Below are positions 18,598-27,249 of a stretch of 64,000 nucleotides of DNA, piece by piece. Source of the stretch: Parvibaculum sp046297875 (GTDB taxonomy: Bacteria > Pseudomonadota > Alphaproteobacteria > Parvibaculales > Parvibaculaceae); assembly GCF_046297875.1 (NCBI RefSeq), contig NZ_JBKBHD010000001.1, positions 1,550,001 to 1,614,000 of the forward strand, in the 5' to 3' direction. Below the pieces are notes generated by a model. That model was not told where the DNA came from. It saw only the letters and a list, made by a program, of their open reading frames with translations, and ran no database searches. Both the position numbers and the translations under genes were made by a program. Positions within the stretch are counted from its first letter, which is position 1. Each line of letters begins with the position of its first letter.

Positions 18598-19464
18598 TTG
18601 CTGACAAGGGTCGACAGGGTGCAGCTCGCAGTGCCGGATGCCGAAGCGGCGGCAGCGGGCTGGATCGGGCTTCTCGGAGCCGAAAGGGCAGGCGAGGACC
18701 GGCTGCAGGGCCTCGGCGCGCGGCGGACTCTGCTCCGGGCTGCCAATGGCTGGGTCGAACTGCTGAGCCCGGACGGCGCGGGCAAGATCGCGCATGCGGT
18801 TGCCGCCCGTGGTCCGCATCTATATGCGGCGGGTGTCGCCACGGCGGATTTAGGCGCGCTGAGGGTGCATCTCGAAGGCCGGGGCGTTGCAGCGCCCCAT
18901 GAGGCGGGACAGCTGCATCTCGATGTTGCGGATACGGGCATCGAGGGCCTTCGCGTCGTTGTCAGCGAAGATGAGGCGCTCGATGCGGTCGGCGACATCG
19001 ATTTCTTCTACGAGGCGACGCTGCTCTCGAAAGATACGGGAGGCGTCACTCGTGCGCTCAACACGCTGTTCGGGCTCAATGACAGCTATTACACGGAGAT
19101 CGTTTCCGAGGTGTTCGGCTATCGCGGTACGCTGACCCTGTTCCACGAGGACCGGCTCGACAGGCTCGAAGTGATAGACCCGACCACGGAAGGTACGACG
19201 ATGGAGCGGTACTTCCGCAAGTTCGGGCAGAGCCTCTATATGGCCTTTGCAGAAACGCGCGACATCAACCTGATTGCAGAACGCGCTGCGGCGGCAGGCG
19301 CAGGCTTCACGGTCGACCGGCCTGCGGACAGGCCGGTGCATCTTCCCGCCGATCAGCTCTGGCTGCATCCGAAGGCACTGGGCGGCATGATGCTCGGGCT
19401 CTCGCGGCCGAGTATGGCCTGGTCGTGGTCCGGGCGGCCCGAACGTGTCGAAGCGGTGGTGTGA
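18598..19464 (+). CDS. VOC-family (glyoxalase/dioxygenase fold) protein
   Basis: 288 residues from a TTG at 18598, chosen because GGGGGAGG ends about 7 bases upstream and the family pattern begins at once (RVDRVQLAVPDAEAAAAGW). Two VOC modules are visible: residues about 4-110, then about 135-245 starting at IDFFYEATLLSKDTGGVT and including FGYRGTLTLFHEDRL. Such proteins bind a metal and act as isomerases, dioxygenases or lyases; the substrate cannot be told from sequence. The threonine aldolase gene starts 7 bp downstream, so they may be co-transcribed. Confidence 0.75.
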   Translation: MLTRVDRVQLAVPDAEAAAAGWIGLLGAERAGEDRLQGLGARRTLLRAANGWVELLSPDGAGKIAHAVAARGPHLYAAGVATADLGALRVHLEGRGVAAPHEAGQLHLDVADTGIEGLRVVVSEDEALDAVGDIDFFYEATLLSKDTGGVTRALNTLFGLNDSYYTEIVSEVFGYRGTLTLFHEDRLDRLEVIDPTTEGTTMERYFRKFGQSLYMAFAETRDINLIAERAAAAGAGFTVDRPADRPVHLPADQLWLHPKALGGMMLGLSRPSMAWSWSGRPERVEAVV

Positions 19465-19471
19465 CTGCGTC

Positions 19472-20506
19472 ATGAATTTCGCCAGCGACAATACGGCAGG
19501 TGCGGCACCCGAGATCATGGCGGCGCTTCAGTGCGTCAATGAAGGCAATGCCGTTTCCTATGGCGGCGATGAAGCGACCGCGCGGCTGAAAGCGCGCTTT
19601 GCGGAAATTTTCGAGCATGAGGTCGATGTCTTTCCCGTCGTCACGGGCACGGCGGCGAATGCGTTGTCTCTTGCCGCCATCGCGCCGCCCTATGGCGCGG
19701 TGATCTGCCACGAGCTGTCGCATATCCATCTCGATGAATGCGGTGCGCCGGAAATGTTCTCCGGCGGGGCGAAGCTGCTGCCGGTCGGCGGTGCGGGCGG
19801 CAAGGTGGACCCGGCGGCAGTCAAGTCCGTGCTCGATGCCTATCCAGCGGGAATCGTTCATCATGTGCAGCCGGCCGCGCTCTCGCTCACTCAATCGACC
19901 GAGCTTGGCGCGGTCTATTCCGTCGGCGAGATCGCAGCGCTTGCGGGCGTGGCGCGGACGCGCGGGCTTCGTCTTCATATGGATGGCGCGCGCTTTGCCA
20001 ATGCCGTGGCGAACCTCAATGTGCCGCCCGCCGAACTCACCTGGAAAGTAGGGATAGACATCCTCTCCTTCGGCGCGACGAAGAACGGCGCGCTTGCCGC
20101 CGAAGCGGTCATCGTCTTCAACCGCGACATCGGCAGCGACCTTGCGTTCCGTCGCAAACGCGCGGGGCATCTTCTTTCCAAGATGCGCTTTGTGTCGGCG
20201 CAGCTCGAAGCCTATCTGGAAGACGGTTTGTGGCTCCGTCTCGCCGCACATGCAAACGAGATGACGGCGCGTCTTGCCCAAGGGCTGGCCGCGGCTGGCG
20301 CGGAAATGCCGGTCGCACCGCAAGCGAACGAAATTTTCCCGCGGCTTCCCGCTGGCGCGGTCGAGCGTCTTCGCAGCGCCGGTGCGCGCTTCCACCCGTG
20401 GCCAATGGCAGGCGACAGCGCCGAGTTCCGTACCATCCGTCTTGTGACGTCCTTTCAGACGACGGAGGATGAAATCGGCCGGTTTCTTGCCGTTCTCGGA
20501 GCCTGA
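19472..20506 (+). CDS. ltaE: low-specificity L-threonine aldolase (PLP enzyme)
   Basis: 344 residues. Start ATG at 19472 because the family's SDNT motif (NFASDNTAG) follows at once. The PLP region contains TGTAANALSL and HMDGARFANA. The predicted Schiff-base lysine is Lys in FGATKNGALAAEA near residue 205. It splits L-threonine or L-allo-threonine into glycine and acetaldehyde. It lies 7 bp after the VOC gene on the same strand. No strong ribosome site is visible ahead of the ATG, which fits translation coupled to the upstream gene. Confidence 0.9.
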   Translation: MNFASDNTAGAAPEIMAALQCVNEGNAVSYGGDEATARLKARFAEIFEHEVDVFPVVTGTAANALSLAAIAPPYGAVICHELSHIHLDECGAPEMFSGGAKLLPVGGAGGKVDPAAVKSVLDAYPAGIVHHVQPAALSLTQSTELGAVYSVGEIAALAGVARTRGLRLHMDGARFANAVANLNVPPAELTWKVGIDILSFGATKNGALAAEAVIVFNRDIGSDLAFRRKRAGHLLSKMRFVSAQLEAYLEDGLWLRLAAHANEMTARLAQGLAAAGAEMPVAPQANEIFPRLPAGAVERLRSAGARFHPWPMAGDSAEFRTIRLVTSFQTTEDEIGRFLAVLGA

Positions 20507-20585
20507 ACCCCTTTAACGTTCATTAACGCCGTCTCCCTAATATTTCGGGTATTCGAAAGTGCCGCATCCGGCATGAGGTGGGACC

Positions 20586-21020
20586 ATGGCGATACCTATG
20601 GACGAAGCGTCAAACGACTTCGAAAGCATGATTGCGAGGGCCGAAGCCGCCGTCGAGGCGCTTCGCGAGACCTATCGCGAGCAGCTTGTCGAGGATGTCG
20701 CTGCGCTCGCGAGCCTGTGGTCGCGCATCGAGACCGAAGGGATTGACCAGGCGAAGCTCGATGAGCTGCACAGCATTGCCCACAATATCAAGGGGCAGGG
20801 CGGTTCCTTCGGTTACGACCTGGTGACGGATATCGGCGCGTCCTTCTGCGACTATCTGCGCGGCGCGCCGCGCATGGCGACGAGCGAGCTTTCCATCATC
20901 AGCATGCATATCCGTATGCTGAAGAATGTTGCCGACAACAACATTACCGGCGATGGCGGCGAGACGGGCGCCCGTCTCATCGAAAAGCTCCGGCAGCTCA
21001 CGAGCGGTGCCGCGAAGTAG
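20586..21020 (+). CDS. Hpt-domain histidine phosphotransfer protein
   Basis: 144 residues, all helical in appearance. The signature HNIKGQGGSFGY holds the predicted phospho-accepting His near residue 67. AGGTGGG lies just ahead of the ATG. It would carry phosphate between the receiver domain of a hybrid kinase and a final response regulator. It converges with a hybrid sensor kinase gene only 5 bp away, which makes that kinase the best partner. Upstream, at 20513-20526, there are two TTAA half-sites separated by 6 bp, close to but not exactly the CtrA spacing of 7. Confidence 0.85.
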   Translation: MAIPMDEASNDFESMIARAEAAVEALRETYREQLVEDVAALASLWSRIETEGIDQAKLDELHSIAHNIKGQGGSFGYDLVTDIGASFCDYLRGAPRMATSELSIISMHIRMLKNVADNNITGDGGETGARLIEKLRQLTSGAAK

Positions 21021-21025
21021 GCGGA

Positions 21026-23563
21026 TCAGCCGGTCAATCGCTCCAGTTCATCCAGCATGTCCTGCAAAGCCTCGTTCGGGGCGGAGGCTTCGTCGGTCGC
21101 AATCATGCGGCGGGCGGCCGCCGTGGACTTCCTTGGCTGCGGCTTTTGACCGGACATGGCGCGCGCGATCGCTTCCACAAGCAGTTCGATCTTGAAGGGC
21201 TTGGAAACGAAGCCGTTCATTCCGGCGGCGAGGTAGATGTCGCTATGGCCCTGCATGGCATGGGCTGTCAGCGCGACGATCGGTATTTCACGCCACGGCT
21301 CGTCGCAGGCACGGATTACCTTGGTCGTCTGGATACCGTCCATCAGTGGCATCTGGATATCCATCAGCACGATATCGAAGCTCTGTTCCTGCAGCTTGCG
21401 GATGGCCTCGATGCCGTTCTCGGCGACGGCGAGGCTGTGCCCGAGACGTTCCATTACCGCTGCCATGAGTTTCCGGTTCACGGGCTGATCTTCTGCGAGC
21501 AGGATACGAAGCGGACGCGCAGGTCCATCCGGACGCGCGGGCGCCGCCGTTACGGACATCCGGGCCGCCATCTCGGCGGTGACGATTTCAACGGGCAGGC
21601 GGATAGTGAAGGTGCTGCCTTCGCCTTCCACGCTGTCAACGTCGATCGTGCCGCCCATCAGCGTCGTGAGTTCGCGCGTGATCGCAAGTCCAAGTCCGGT
21701 GCCGCCATAGGTGCGGGAAATCGAACTGTCGGCCTGCTGGAAGCGCGTGAAGAGGCGCGGCAGCATCGCATCCGGAATGCCGATGCCGGTGTCGCGCACC
21801 GTGATCGTGAGATCGGCATGGCTTTCGTCTTGCCCGACTGCACCTGCGATGGTGATGTTCACCTCGCCGCTCGGCGTGAACTTGATCGCATTTCCTGCAA
21901 GGTTGAAGAGGATCTGCCGCAGCCGTGTCGGATCGCCCATGATGATGTCCGGCACTTCCGCGTCGCATTGTGCGGTGAGCACGAGGCCCTTTTCCGCCGC
22001 ATTTGGCCGAAGCACACGTACCACCGTTTCGAGAATGGCCTTCGGCGATGCCTGTTCGTATTCGAGTTCCAGCCGGCCCGCCTCGAGCTTCGACAGGTCG
22101 AGAATGTCGTTCAGGATGGTCAGCAGGCATTCGCCGGATTCGCGGATCGTTGAAATGCGGTCGCGCTGTTCTTCCGTCAATTCCCCGGAGAGAAGAAGCT
22201 CCGACATGCCGATCACGCCGTTCATCGGCGTGCGCAGCTCGTGGCTCATTGTTGCAAGGAAAGCCGACTTGGCGCGGTTCGCATTCTCCGCCGCTTCCTT
22301 GGCGAGTGCGAGGTCATAGGCCGTGCGGGCGAGTTTCGCGCGTTCCTGTTCGAGCTGGATCGAGGTCGTCTGCAGGTCGATGATACGATCCTGCAGTTCC
22401 GTCTGGCTGCGCTTCAGCTTGATTTCGGTCTGCTTGCGGCCGCTGATATCGGTTTCCACGAGAATGTAATTGCGGATCGCGCCCTTGCGGTCGCGGATCG
22501 GACGGGCTTCGATCGAAGCCCAGTACTGGCCACCCTGGCGTGTCAGGCTGATCGTTTCGACCATGCGCGCTTCGCCGTCGGCCGCGCTCTCGACGAGCAC
22601 CTTCATCGCGCCGATGCCGCCATAACGGGAAAGGATATCCTGCGGATAGCGGCCTTCCACGTCGGCGCGCTCGAAGCCAGTCATGCGGATATAGGACGCG
22701 TTCGCCCAGAGTATGCGGCCTGCCCGGTCGGCAATGAGAACACCGGAGTCGGTGCCGTTCGCCACAAGGGCTAGCCGTTCATTGTCGCGCAGGCTGTGCT
22801 GCAATCGGCCGAATACCTGTGTGAAAAGCTCGGTGAGATCGGCGATTTCGCCTTTCGGAATGCCGATGGGAGGTTCGAAGCGGCTGCGCAGGCTGTTTCG
22901 TACCGCGCTTGCCAGCCGCTCCAGCGGGCCGATCACGGCGCTGTTCAGCAGGATGAAGAGCGCGGACATCAGGATGATCGTTGAAAGCGTGTGGCGCAGG
23001 GCGTTTGCGACGATCGAATAGTTCAGCTCGCGCATGGCCGGGCGCAGATCGGCAAAGGTGATCGTCGCGAGATCTTCGCCAGGCACGGCGGCAGCATAGA
23101 CCCAACCGGCAACGTCGCCGAATTCAACCCTGAAACTTTGCGGCCGGTCCAGAATGAAGCTGGCGCTGACGGCGGTGCTGATTTCGGGCAAGGCAAGGAA
23201 ATCCGAGGACTTGCCGATCTGCGAGGCGCGGTCGCCTTCGAGAACACGGCCCTGCCGGTCGAGCAGGAACACGGCAAGGAGATCATTGTTCCAGGCCGCT
23301 TCGCGCGCCACGGCCTGTGATGCTTCGGCGATGCTGAAGTCGTCGTCGAGTTGTGCGCGCATCGCAAGATGATCGGCGACGGTGGCGGCCCGCAGTTCTA
23401 CCTTCGAGAACATGACGCTGCGCAGCTCGTAGTAATCGATCACGGATTGCACGCCGGTCAGCACCACCAGCAACACGAACATCTTGAGGGCAAGGGCGCG
23501 CGCCGTCGGCCCTGTCAGCGAGCGCAAGTGGCGATAGTCGAATGCACGGAATATCGCGCGCAT
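21026..23563 (-). CDS. hybrid sensor histidine kinase with receiver domain
   Basis: 845 residues. Two membrane spans (about 27-44 and 190-212) enclose a periplasmic sensor of about 145 residues. A linker is followed by a PAS domain at about 265-385 (GVLIADRAGRILWANAS), a coiled coil, the HisKA box SHELRTPMNGVIGMSELL, and an ATPase domain with N box NLAGNAIKF and G boxes DTGIGIP and GGTGLGLAI. The C-terminal receiver (about 690-810) has ILLAEDQPVNR and the phospho-accepting Asp in VLMDIQMPLMDG. It lacks its own Hpt domain, fitting a phosphorelay through the convergent Hpt gene. The signal is unknown. Confidence 0.93.
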   Translation of the reverse strand: MRAIFRAFDYRHLRSLTGPTARALALKMFVLLVVLTGVQSVIDYYELRSVMFSKVELRAATVADHLAMRAQLDDDFSIAEASQAVAREAAWNNDLLAVFLLDRQGRVLEGDRASQIGKSSDFLALPEISTAVSASFILDRPQSFRVEFGDVAGWVYAAAVPGEDLATITFADLRPAMRELNYSIVANALRHTLSTIILMSALFILLNSAVIGPLERLASAVRNSLRSRFEPPIGIPKGEIADLTELFTQVFGRLQHSLRDNERLALVANGTDSGVLIADRAGRILWANASYIRMTGFERADVEGRYPQDILSRYGGIGAMKVLVESAADGEARMVETISLTRQGGQYWASIEARPIRDRKGAIRNYILVETDISGRKQTEIKLKRSQTELQDRIIDLQTTSIQLEQERAKLARTAYDLALAKEAAENANRAKSAFLATMSHELRTPMNGVIGMSELLLSGELTEEQRDRISTIRESGECLLTILNDILDLSKLEAGRLELEYEQASPKAILETVVRVLRPNAAEKGLVLTAQCDAEVPDIIMGDPTRLRQILFNLAGNAIKFTPSGEVNITIAGAVGQDESHADLTITVRDTGIGIPDAMLPRLFTRFQQADSSISRTYGGTGLGLAITRELTTLMGGTIDVDSVEGEGSTFTIRLPVEIVTAEMAARMSVTAAPARPDGPARPLRILLAEDQPVNRKLMAAVMERLGHSLAVAENGIEAIRKLQEQSFDIVLMDIQMPLMDGIQTTKVIRACDEPWREIPIVALTAHAMQGHSDIYLAAGMNGFVSKPFKIELLVEAIARAMSGQKPQPRKSTAAARRMIATDEASAPNEALQDMLDELERLTG

Positions 23564-23749
23564 GGCCTCGTCGTTTCCGCCGGATGCAGCACCGGCCAGC
23601 CCAGATTTCCAGGGCCCATCCGGCCCCTGGCCATCCGCCCGGATGGTGATTTTTCATAACAGGTGGCGGGTTAAGAGGTTGCTAAACCGGGGCGCACACG
23701 CGGGGTGTTCCGGCCTAAAAACTGTAACGATTCCAATGTTTTGCCGATT

Positions 23750-23765
23750 TGTCGCGGGCGCGACA
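23750..23765. promoter_or_regulatory. palindrome upstream of acyl-CoA synthetase gene
   Basis: TGTCGCG-GG-CGCGACA, perfect 7-bp arms with a 2-bp centre, about 77 bp before the synthetase start in the divergent gap with the hybrid kinase. Size and symmetry fit an operator for a dimeric repressor, but the GC-rich composition makes chance palindromes fairly common. Confidence 0.35.
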
Positions 23766-23841
23766 GATGGCCGTTATGTGTTTGCGGTGCAACGCGTTTA
23801 GGCTTGGGCCGCAATGAGGCAAGTTTTGAGGCAGTTCCCCC

Positions 23842-26526
23842 ATGTCGATCCGAAATCTCGACCGCATGTATGCCCCCCGTTCCGTTGCGCTGATCGGGGC
23901 GAGCAACAGGCCGGGCTCGGTGGGCAATGTGCTTCTCGCCAATCTGCTCGGCGCGCGGCTCAACGGGCCAGTTTGGGCTATCAATCCGAAAGGTGGCGAG
24001 ATTTTCGGGCAGCGGGTTTTCGCCGATGTGGCGAGCCTGCCGGAAGCGCCGGATCTGGCCGTTATCGCGACGCCGCCACAGGGCGTTCCGCAACTGATCG
24101 ACGATCTCGGCAGGCGCGGCACCAAGGCGGCCGTGGTCATCACGGCAGGCTTCGGTGAACTGGGCGAAGCGGGGCGAAAGCTTCAGGCGGAGATGCTTGC
24201 CGCCGCACGGCCCTATCTCCTGCGCATTGCCGGTCCGAACTGCCTCGGCATCATGGCGCCGGGCAACGGGCTTAACGCCTCCTTCGCCCATGTGCAGCCC
24301 GAGAAGGGCCATGTCGCCTTCGTCTCGCAATCCGGCGCCGTCGTCACCGCCGTTCTCGATTGGGCGACGAGCCGCAGCATCGGCTTTTCGTATATCGCCT
24401 CGCTCGGCGGCATGTCCGATGTCGATTTCGGCGACATGCTCGATTTCCTTGCAGCCGATCCTCAGACGAAAAGCATCCTGCTCTATATCGAGTCGATCCG
24501 CGACGCGCGGAAGTTCATGTCGGCGGGTCGGCAAGCGGCGCGTCTGAAGCCCGTCATCGTCATCAAGGCTGGCCGCCACGAGGCAGGCGCGCGTGCCGCC
24601 GCCTCCCACACCGGCGCGCTGGCGGGCTCCGATTCCGTCTATCAGGCCGCTTTCCGCCGTGCCGGCATGCTGCGCGAATTCGGCATCGAGGATCTTTTCG
24701 ATGCGGTGGAAACGCTGTCCACGCGCTCCGAGCGGCGCCCGATCCTTGGCGAGCGTCTCGGTATCCTCACCAATGGCGGCGGTGTCGGCGTTCTCGCCAC
24801 CGACTTCCTGATCGACGAGGGAGGGCGGCTCGCAGAGATTTCCGACGAGACGATAGCCATTCTCGACAAGGTTTTGCCGCGCACCTGGAGCCGCGCCAAT
24901 CCCGTCGATATTATCGGCGATGCCGATGCCGTGCGTTACACGCATGGCATGGAGGCTCTGCTCGCCGACAAGGGAACGGACGCGCTGCTCGTGATGAATT
25001 GCCCGACGGCTGTGGTGAACAATCTTTCTGCTGCCCATGCCGTCATCGAGGCGGCGGAAAAATCGAGCAAGCCCGTTTTCACAAACTGGCTCGGCGACAA
25101 TGGCGCGCGCGACGCCCGTGCAGCCTTTCAGGAAAACGGCATTCCCACATATGATACGCCGACAGGCGCCATCCGCGCCTTCATGCTGCATGTCCGGCAC
25201 AACCGCAATCAGCGTCTGCTGCTGCAGATACCGGAGGCGCCGGGGCCGGACCGTTCGAAGCATGAGCGCGCTTCGGCGCGGGCCCTCATCGAAAGGGCAC
25301 TCGGCGAATCCCGCGAATGGCTGAGCGAGGCGGAGGCAAAGTCGCTGCTCGCCGCCTATGGCATTCCCGTGGTCGATACGCGGATCGTTTCGTCGGGCGA
25401 GGAGGCGGCCCGGGTTGCAGGTGAGCTCGGCTTTCCCGTCGCGCTGAAAATTCTCTCTCGCGACATCACGCACAAGAGCGATGCAGGTGGCGTGGCGCTC
25501 GGACTCGACAATGCAAAGGCAGTTGAGGAAGCTGCCGCGCTGATGCTCGCGCGCATATCCCGTGTTTACCCGGATGCCGCTATAGAGGGTTTCACCGTAC
25601 AGCAGATGGTGCGCAAGCCCGGCGCCTTCGAGCTTATTCTCGGCATTGTGGACGACGCGACCTTCGGCCCTGTCATTCTCTTTGGGCAGGGCGGCACGGC
25701 GGTGGAGGTCGTGCGCGACAAGGCAATGGCGCTGCCACCGCTCAACCGTGTGCTGGCCGAAGATCTGATATCGCGGACGCGCGTGTCGCGCCTTCTGGAA
25801 GGTTATCGTAGCCAGCTGCCCGCCGACCGCGAGGCGATCGCCATGGCACTGATGGCGCTGGGCGATCTTGCCGCCGACCACCCGGAAGTCGCCGAACTCG
25901 ATATCAATCCGCTCTGGGCGGATGCCGATGGCATCGTCGCGCTTGATGCGCGGGTGCGCGTATTGCCGGCGAAATCCTCCGGCACGGCGCGGTTTGCGAT
26001 CCGGCCTTATCCTGTGTCGCTCGAAGGCGAGCTTCGGGATCGCGATGGCCGCGCCTATCCGCTGCGCCCGATCCGCCCCGAGGACGCACCGCTCACCGAC
26101 GATCTCCTTGCGAGTACCGACCCCGAAGATGTGCGGCTCCGCTTCCTCTCGCCGCTCCGCAAGCTGCCGCGCCAGCTTGCTGCGCGCCTTACCCAGATCG
26201 ACTATGACCGCGAAATGGCTTTTGTGATTTTCACCGATGAAACGCGAAAGGAATTTGCCGCGGTGGGCCGCCTCTCCGAAGACCCGGACCGCGAGCGCGC
26301 CGAATACGCGATCATCGTGCGCAGCGACCTTCATGGCCAGGGGCTTGGATATGCGCTGATGAAGAAGCTCATCGACTATGGCCGCTCGCGCGGCGTCGGC
26401 GAAATCTTCGGCCATGTGCTGCGCGAGAATCGCAGCATGCTCAATCTCTGCGACGATCTCGGCTTCACGCGCCATTCGATCGAGGGCGATCCTTCGCTGG
26501 TCGAGACGCGGCTGAAGCTTACTTGA
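23842..26526 (+). CDS. ADP-forming acyl-CoA synthetase fused to GNAT acetyltransferase (PatZ-like)
   Basis: 894 residues. Order: CoA-binding Rossmann domain (about 10-130, VALIGASNRPGSVGNV), succinyl-CoA ligase-like domain (150-460), ATP-grasp domain (about 480-715, KSDAGGVALGL) and a C-terminal GNAT domain (about 730-894, DLHGQGLGYALMKKL). The phosphohistidine motif SHTGALAGSD is intact. In E. coli PatZ the synthetase part is reported inactive, so this protein may instead keep NDP-forming acyl-CoA synthetase activity along with lysine acetylation; that is inference. It is transcribed away from the hybrid kinase gene and ends at a terminator shared with hsp20. Confidence 0.9.
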   Translation: MSIRNLDRMYAPRSVALIGASNRPGSVGNVLLANLLGARLNGPVWAINPKGGEIFGQRVFADVASLPEAPDLAVIATPPQGVPQLIDDLGRRGTKAAVVITAGFGELGEAGRKLQAEMLAAARPYLLRIAGPNCLGIMAPGNGLNASFAHVQPEKGHVAFVSQSGAVVTAVLDWATSRSIGFSYIASLGGMSDVDFGDMLDFLAADPQTKSILLYIESIRDARKFMSAGRQAARLKPVIVIKAGRHEAGARAAASHTGALAGSDSVYQAAFRRAGMLREFGIEDLFDAVETLSTRSERRPILGERLGILTNGGGVGVLATDFLIDEGGRLAEISDETIAILDKVLPRTWSRANPVDIIGDADAVRYTHGMEALLADKGTDALLVMNCPTAVVNNLSAAHAVIEAAEKSSKPVFTNWLGDNGARDARAAFQENGIPTYDTPTGAIRAFMLHVRHNRNQRLLLQIPEAPGPDRSKHERASARALIERALGESREWLSEAEAKSLLAAYGIPVVDTRIVSSGEEAARVAGELGFPVALKILSRDITHKSDAGGVALGLDNAKAVEEAAALMLARISRVYPDAAIEGFTVQQMVRKPGAFELILGIVDDATFGPVILFGQGGTAVEVVRDKAMALPPLNRVLAEDLISRTRVSRLLEGYRSQLPADREAIAMALMALGDLAADHPEVAELDINPLWADADGIVALDARVRVLPAKSSGTARFAIRPYPVSLEGELRDRDGRAYPLRPIRPEDAPLTDDLLASTDPEDVRLRFLSPLRKLPRQLAARLTQIDYDREMAFVIFTDETRKEFAAVGRLSEDPDRERAEYAIIVRSDLHGQGLGYALMKKLIDYGRSRGVGEIFGHVLRENRSMLNLCDDLGFTRHSIEGDPSLVETRLKLT

Positions 26527-26555
26527 AAACAAAAGGGGCGCCGGTTGGCGCCCCT
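26527..26555 (-). terminator. rho-independent terminator after hsp20 gene
   Basis: A 9-bp stem (AGGGGCGCC paired with GGCGCCCCT) with a GGTT loop spans 26534-26555. On the minus strand it is followed by a T-rich tract (TTTTGTTTT). It lies between two converging genes and mainly serves the minus-strand heat-shock gene; on the plus strand there is no T tract. Confidence 0.8.
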
Positions 26556-26576
26556 CGGGTTCAAATCGTCCGCTCG

Positions 26577-27041
26577 TCAGTCGGCGGCGGTGGCAAGGTT
26601 GCCTTCGAGGTTTTTCGAGCCCGGCGCGGTCGAGGAAATCTCGATCCGGCGCGGTTTCAGCGCCTCCGGTACGCGGCGCACGAGGTCGACATGGAGGAGC
26701 CCGTTCTCGAGCCGCGCGCCCTTCACCTCGACATGGTCGGCAAGCTGGAAGCTGCGCTCGAAACTGCGGCCTGCAATGCCGCGATAGAGATAGGTTGCCT
26801 CTTCCGGCTCGGCGCGCTTGCCCGAAATGGTCAGCAGGTTCTGCTTCACCTCTATATCGAGGTCGTTCTCGGCGAAACCGGCGACCGCCACTGTGATGCG
26901 GTAGTCGTTTTCGCTGGTGCGCTCGATATTGTAGGGCGGGTAGGTCGGGGCGCTCTCATGGGTCACCGAATCAAGCAGCGACTGAAGCCGGTCGAAACCG
27001 ACGGTCGAACGATAGAGCGGGGAAAAGTCGAAATTGCGCAT
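26577..27041 (-). CDS. small heat-shock protein (Hsp20/IbpA type)
   Basis: 154 residues from the ATG at 27041. An ATG three codons earlier sits on top of the AGAGGA ribosome site, which is spaced 8 bases from 27041. The alpha-crystallin domain covers about residues 35-130, with YRITVAVAGF, LDIEVKQNLLTISGKR, FERSFQLADHVEV and the A-x-L-x-NGLL motif (ARLENGLLHVDL). It holds unfolding proteins in the cytoplasm during heat stress. The 5' untranslated region has features of a ROSE RNA thermometer, and a terminator follows the gene. Confidence 0.93.
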   Translation of the reverse strand: MRNFDFSPLYRSTVGFDRLQSLLDSVTHESAPTYPPYNIERTSENDYRITVAVAGFAENDLDIEVKQNLLTISGKRAEPEEATYLYRGIAGRSFERSFQLADHVEVKGARLENGLLHVDLVRRVPEALKPRRIEISSTAPGSKNLEGNLATAAD

Positions 27042-27130
27042 GGGATACATCCTCTTGAAGCGATGTGTTGCCTGCGGACAAACCCTTTTGCCGCCATCTG
27101 GCCGGCCTTGCGGATTTCCGCGCCGGGCCC
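27042..27130 (-). promoter_or_regulatory. possible ROSE-like RNA thermometer in hsp20 5' UTR
   Basis: On the minus strand the sequence UCGCU (27063-27059) is followed by a short UCAAG loop and then AGGA within the ribosome site (27055-27049). This U-Y-GCU against AGGA arrangement is the core of ROSE thermometers that control small heat-shock genes in rhizobia. The upstream boundary is a guess; ROSE elements usually have two or three further hairpins, which I could not fold reliably by eye. Confidence 0.45.
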
Positions 27131-27249
27131 GATCCGTGGCGCCCGGCAGGTGTTATTTGGGAATTTCGCCTTCTCCGTTCAAGATGGGTATAAGGTCCGC
27201 GGGAGCGCTGGTTTTGGCCATTTTCGGCCATTTGTTGGGGGACGAGACG

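Noticed and set aside
23671..26532. A 953-codon open frame on the minus strand opposite the acyl-CoA synthetase gene
   Set aside because: It is an antisense shadow. In GC-rich genomes stop codons are rare opposite real genes. The product is rich in His, Arg and Gly without domains, while the plus-strand frame matches a known family along its whole length.
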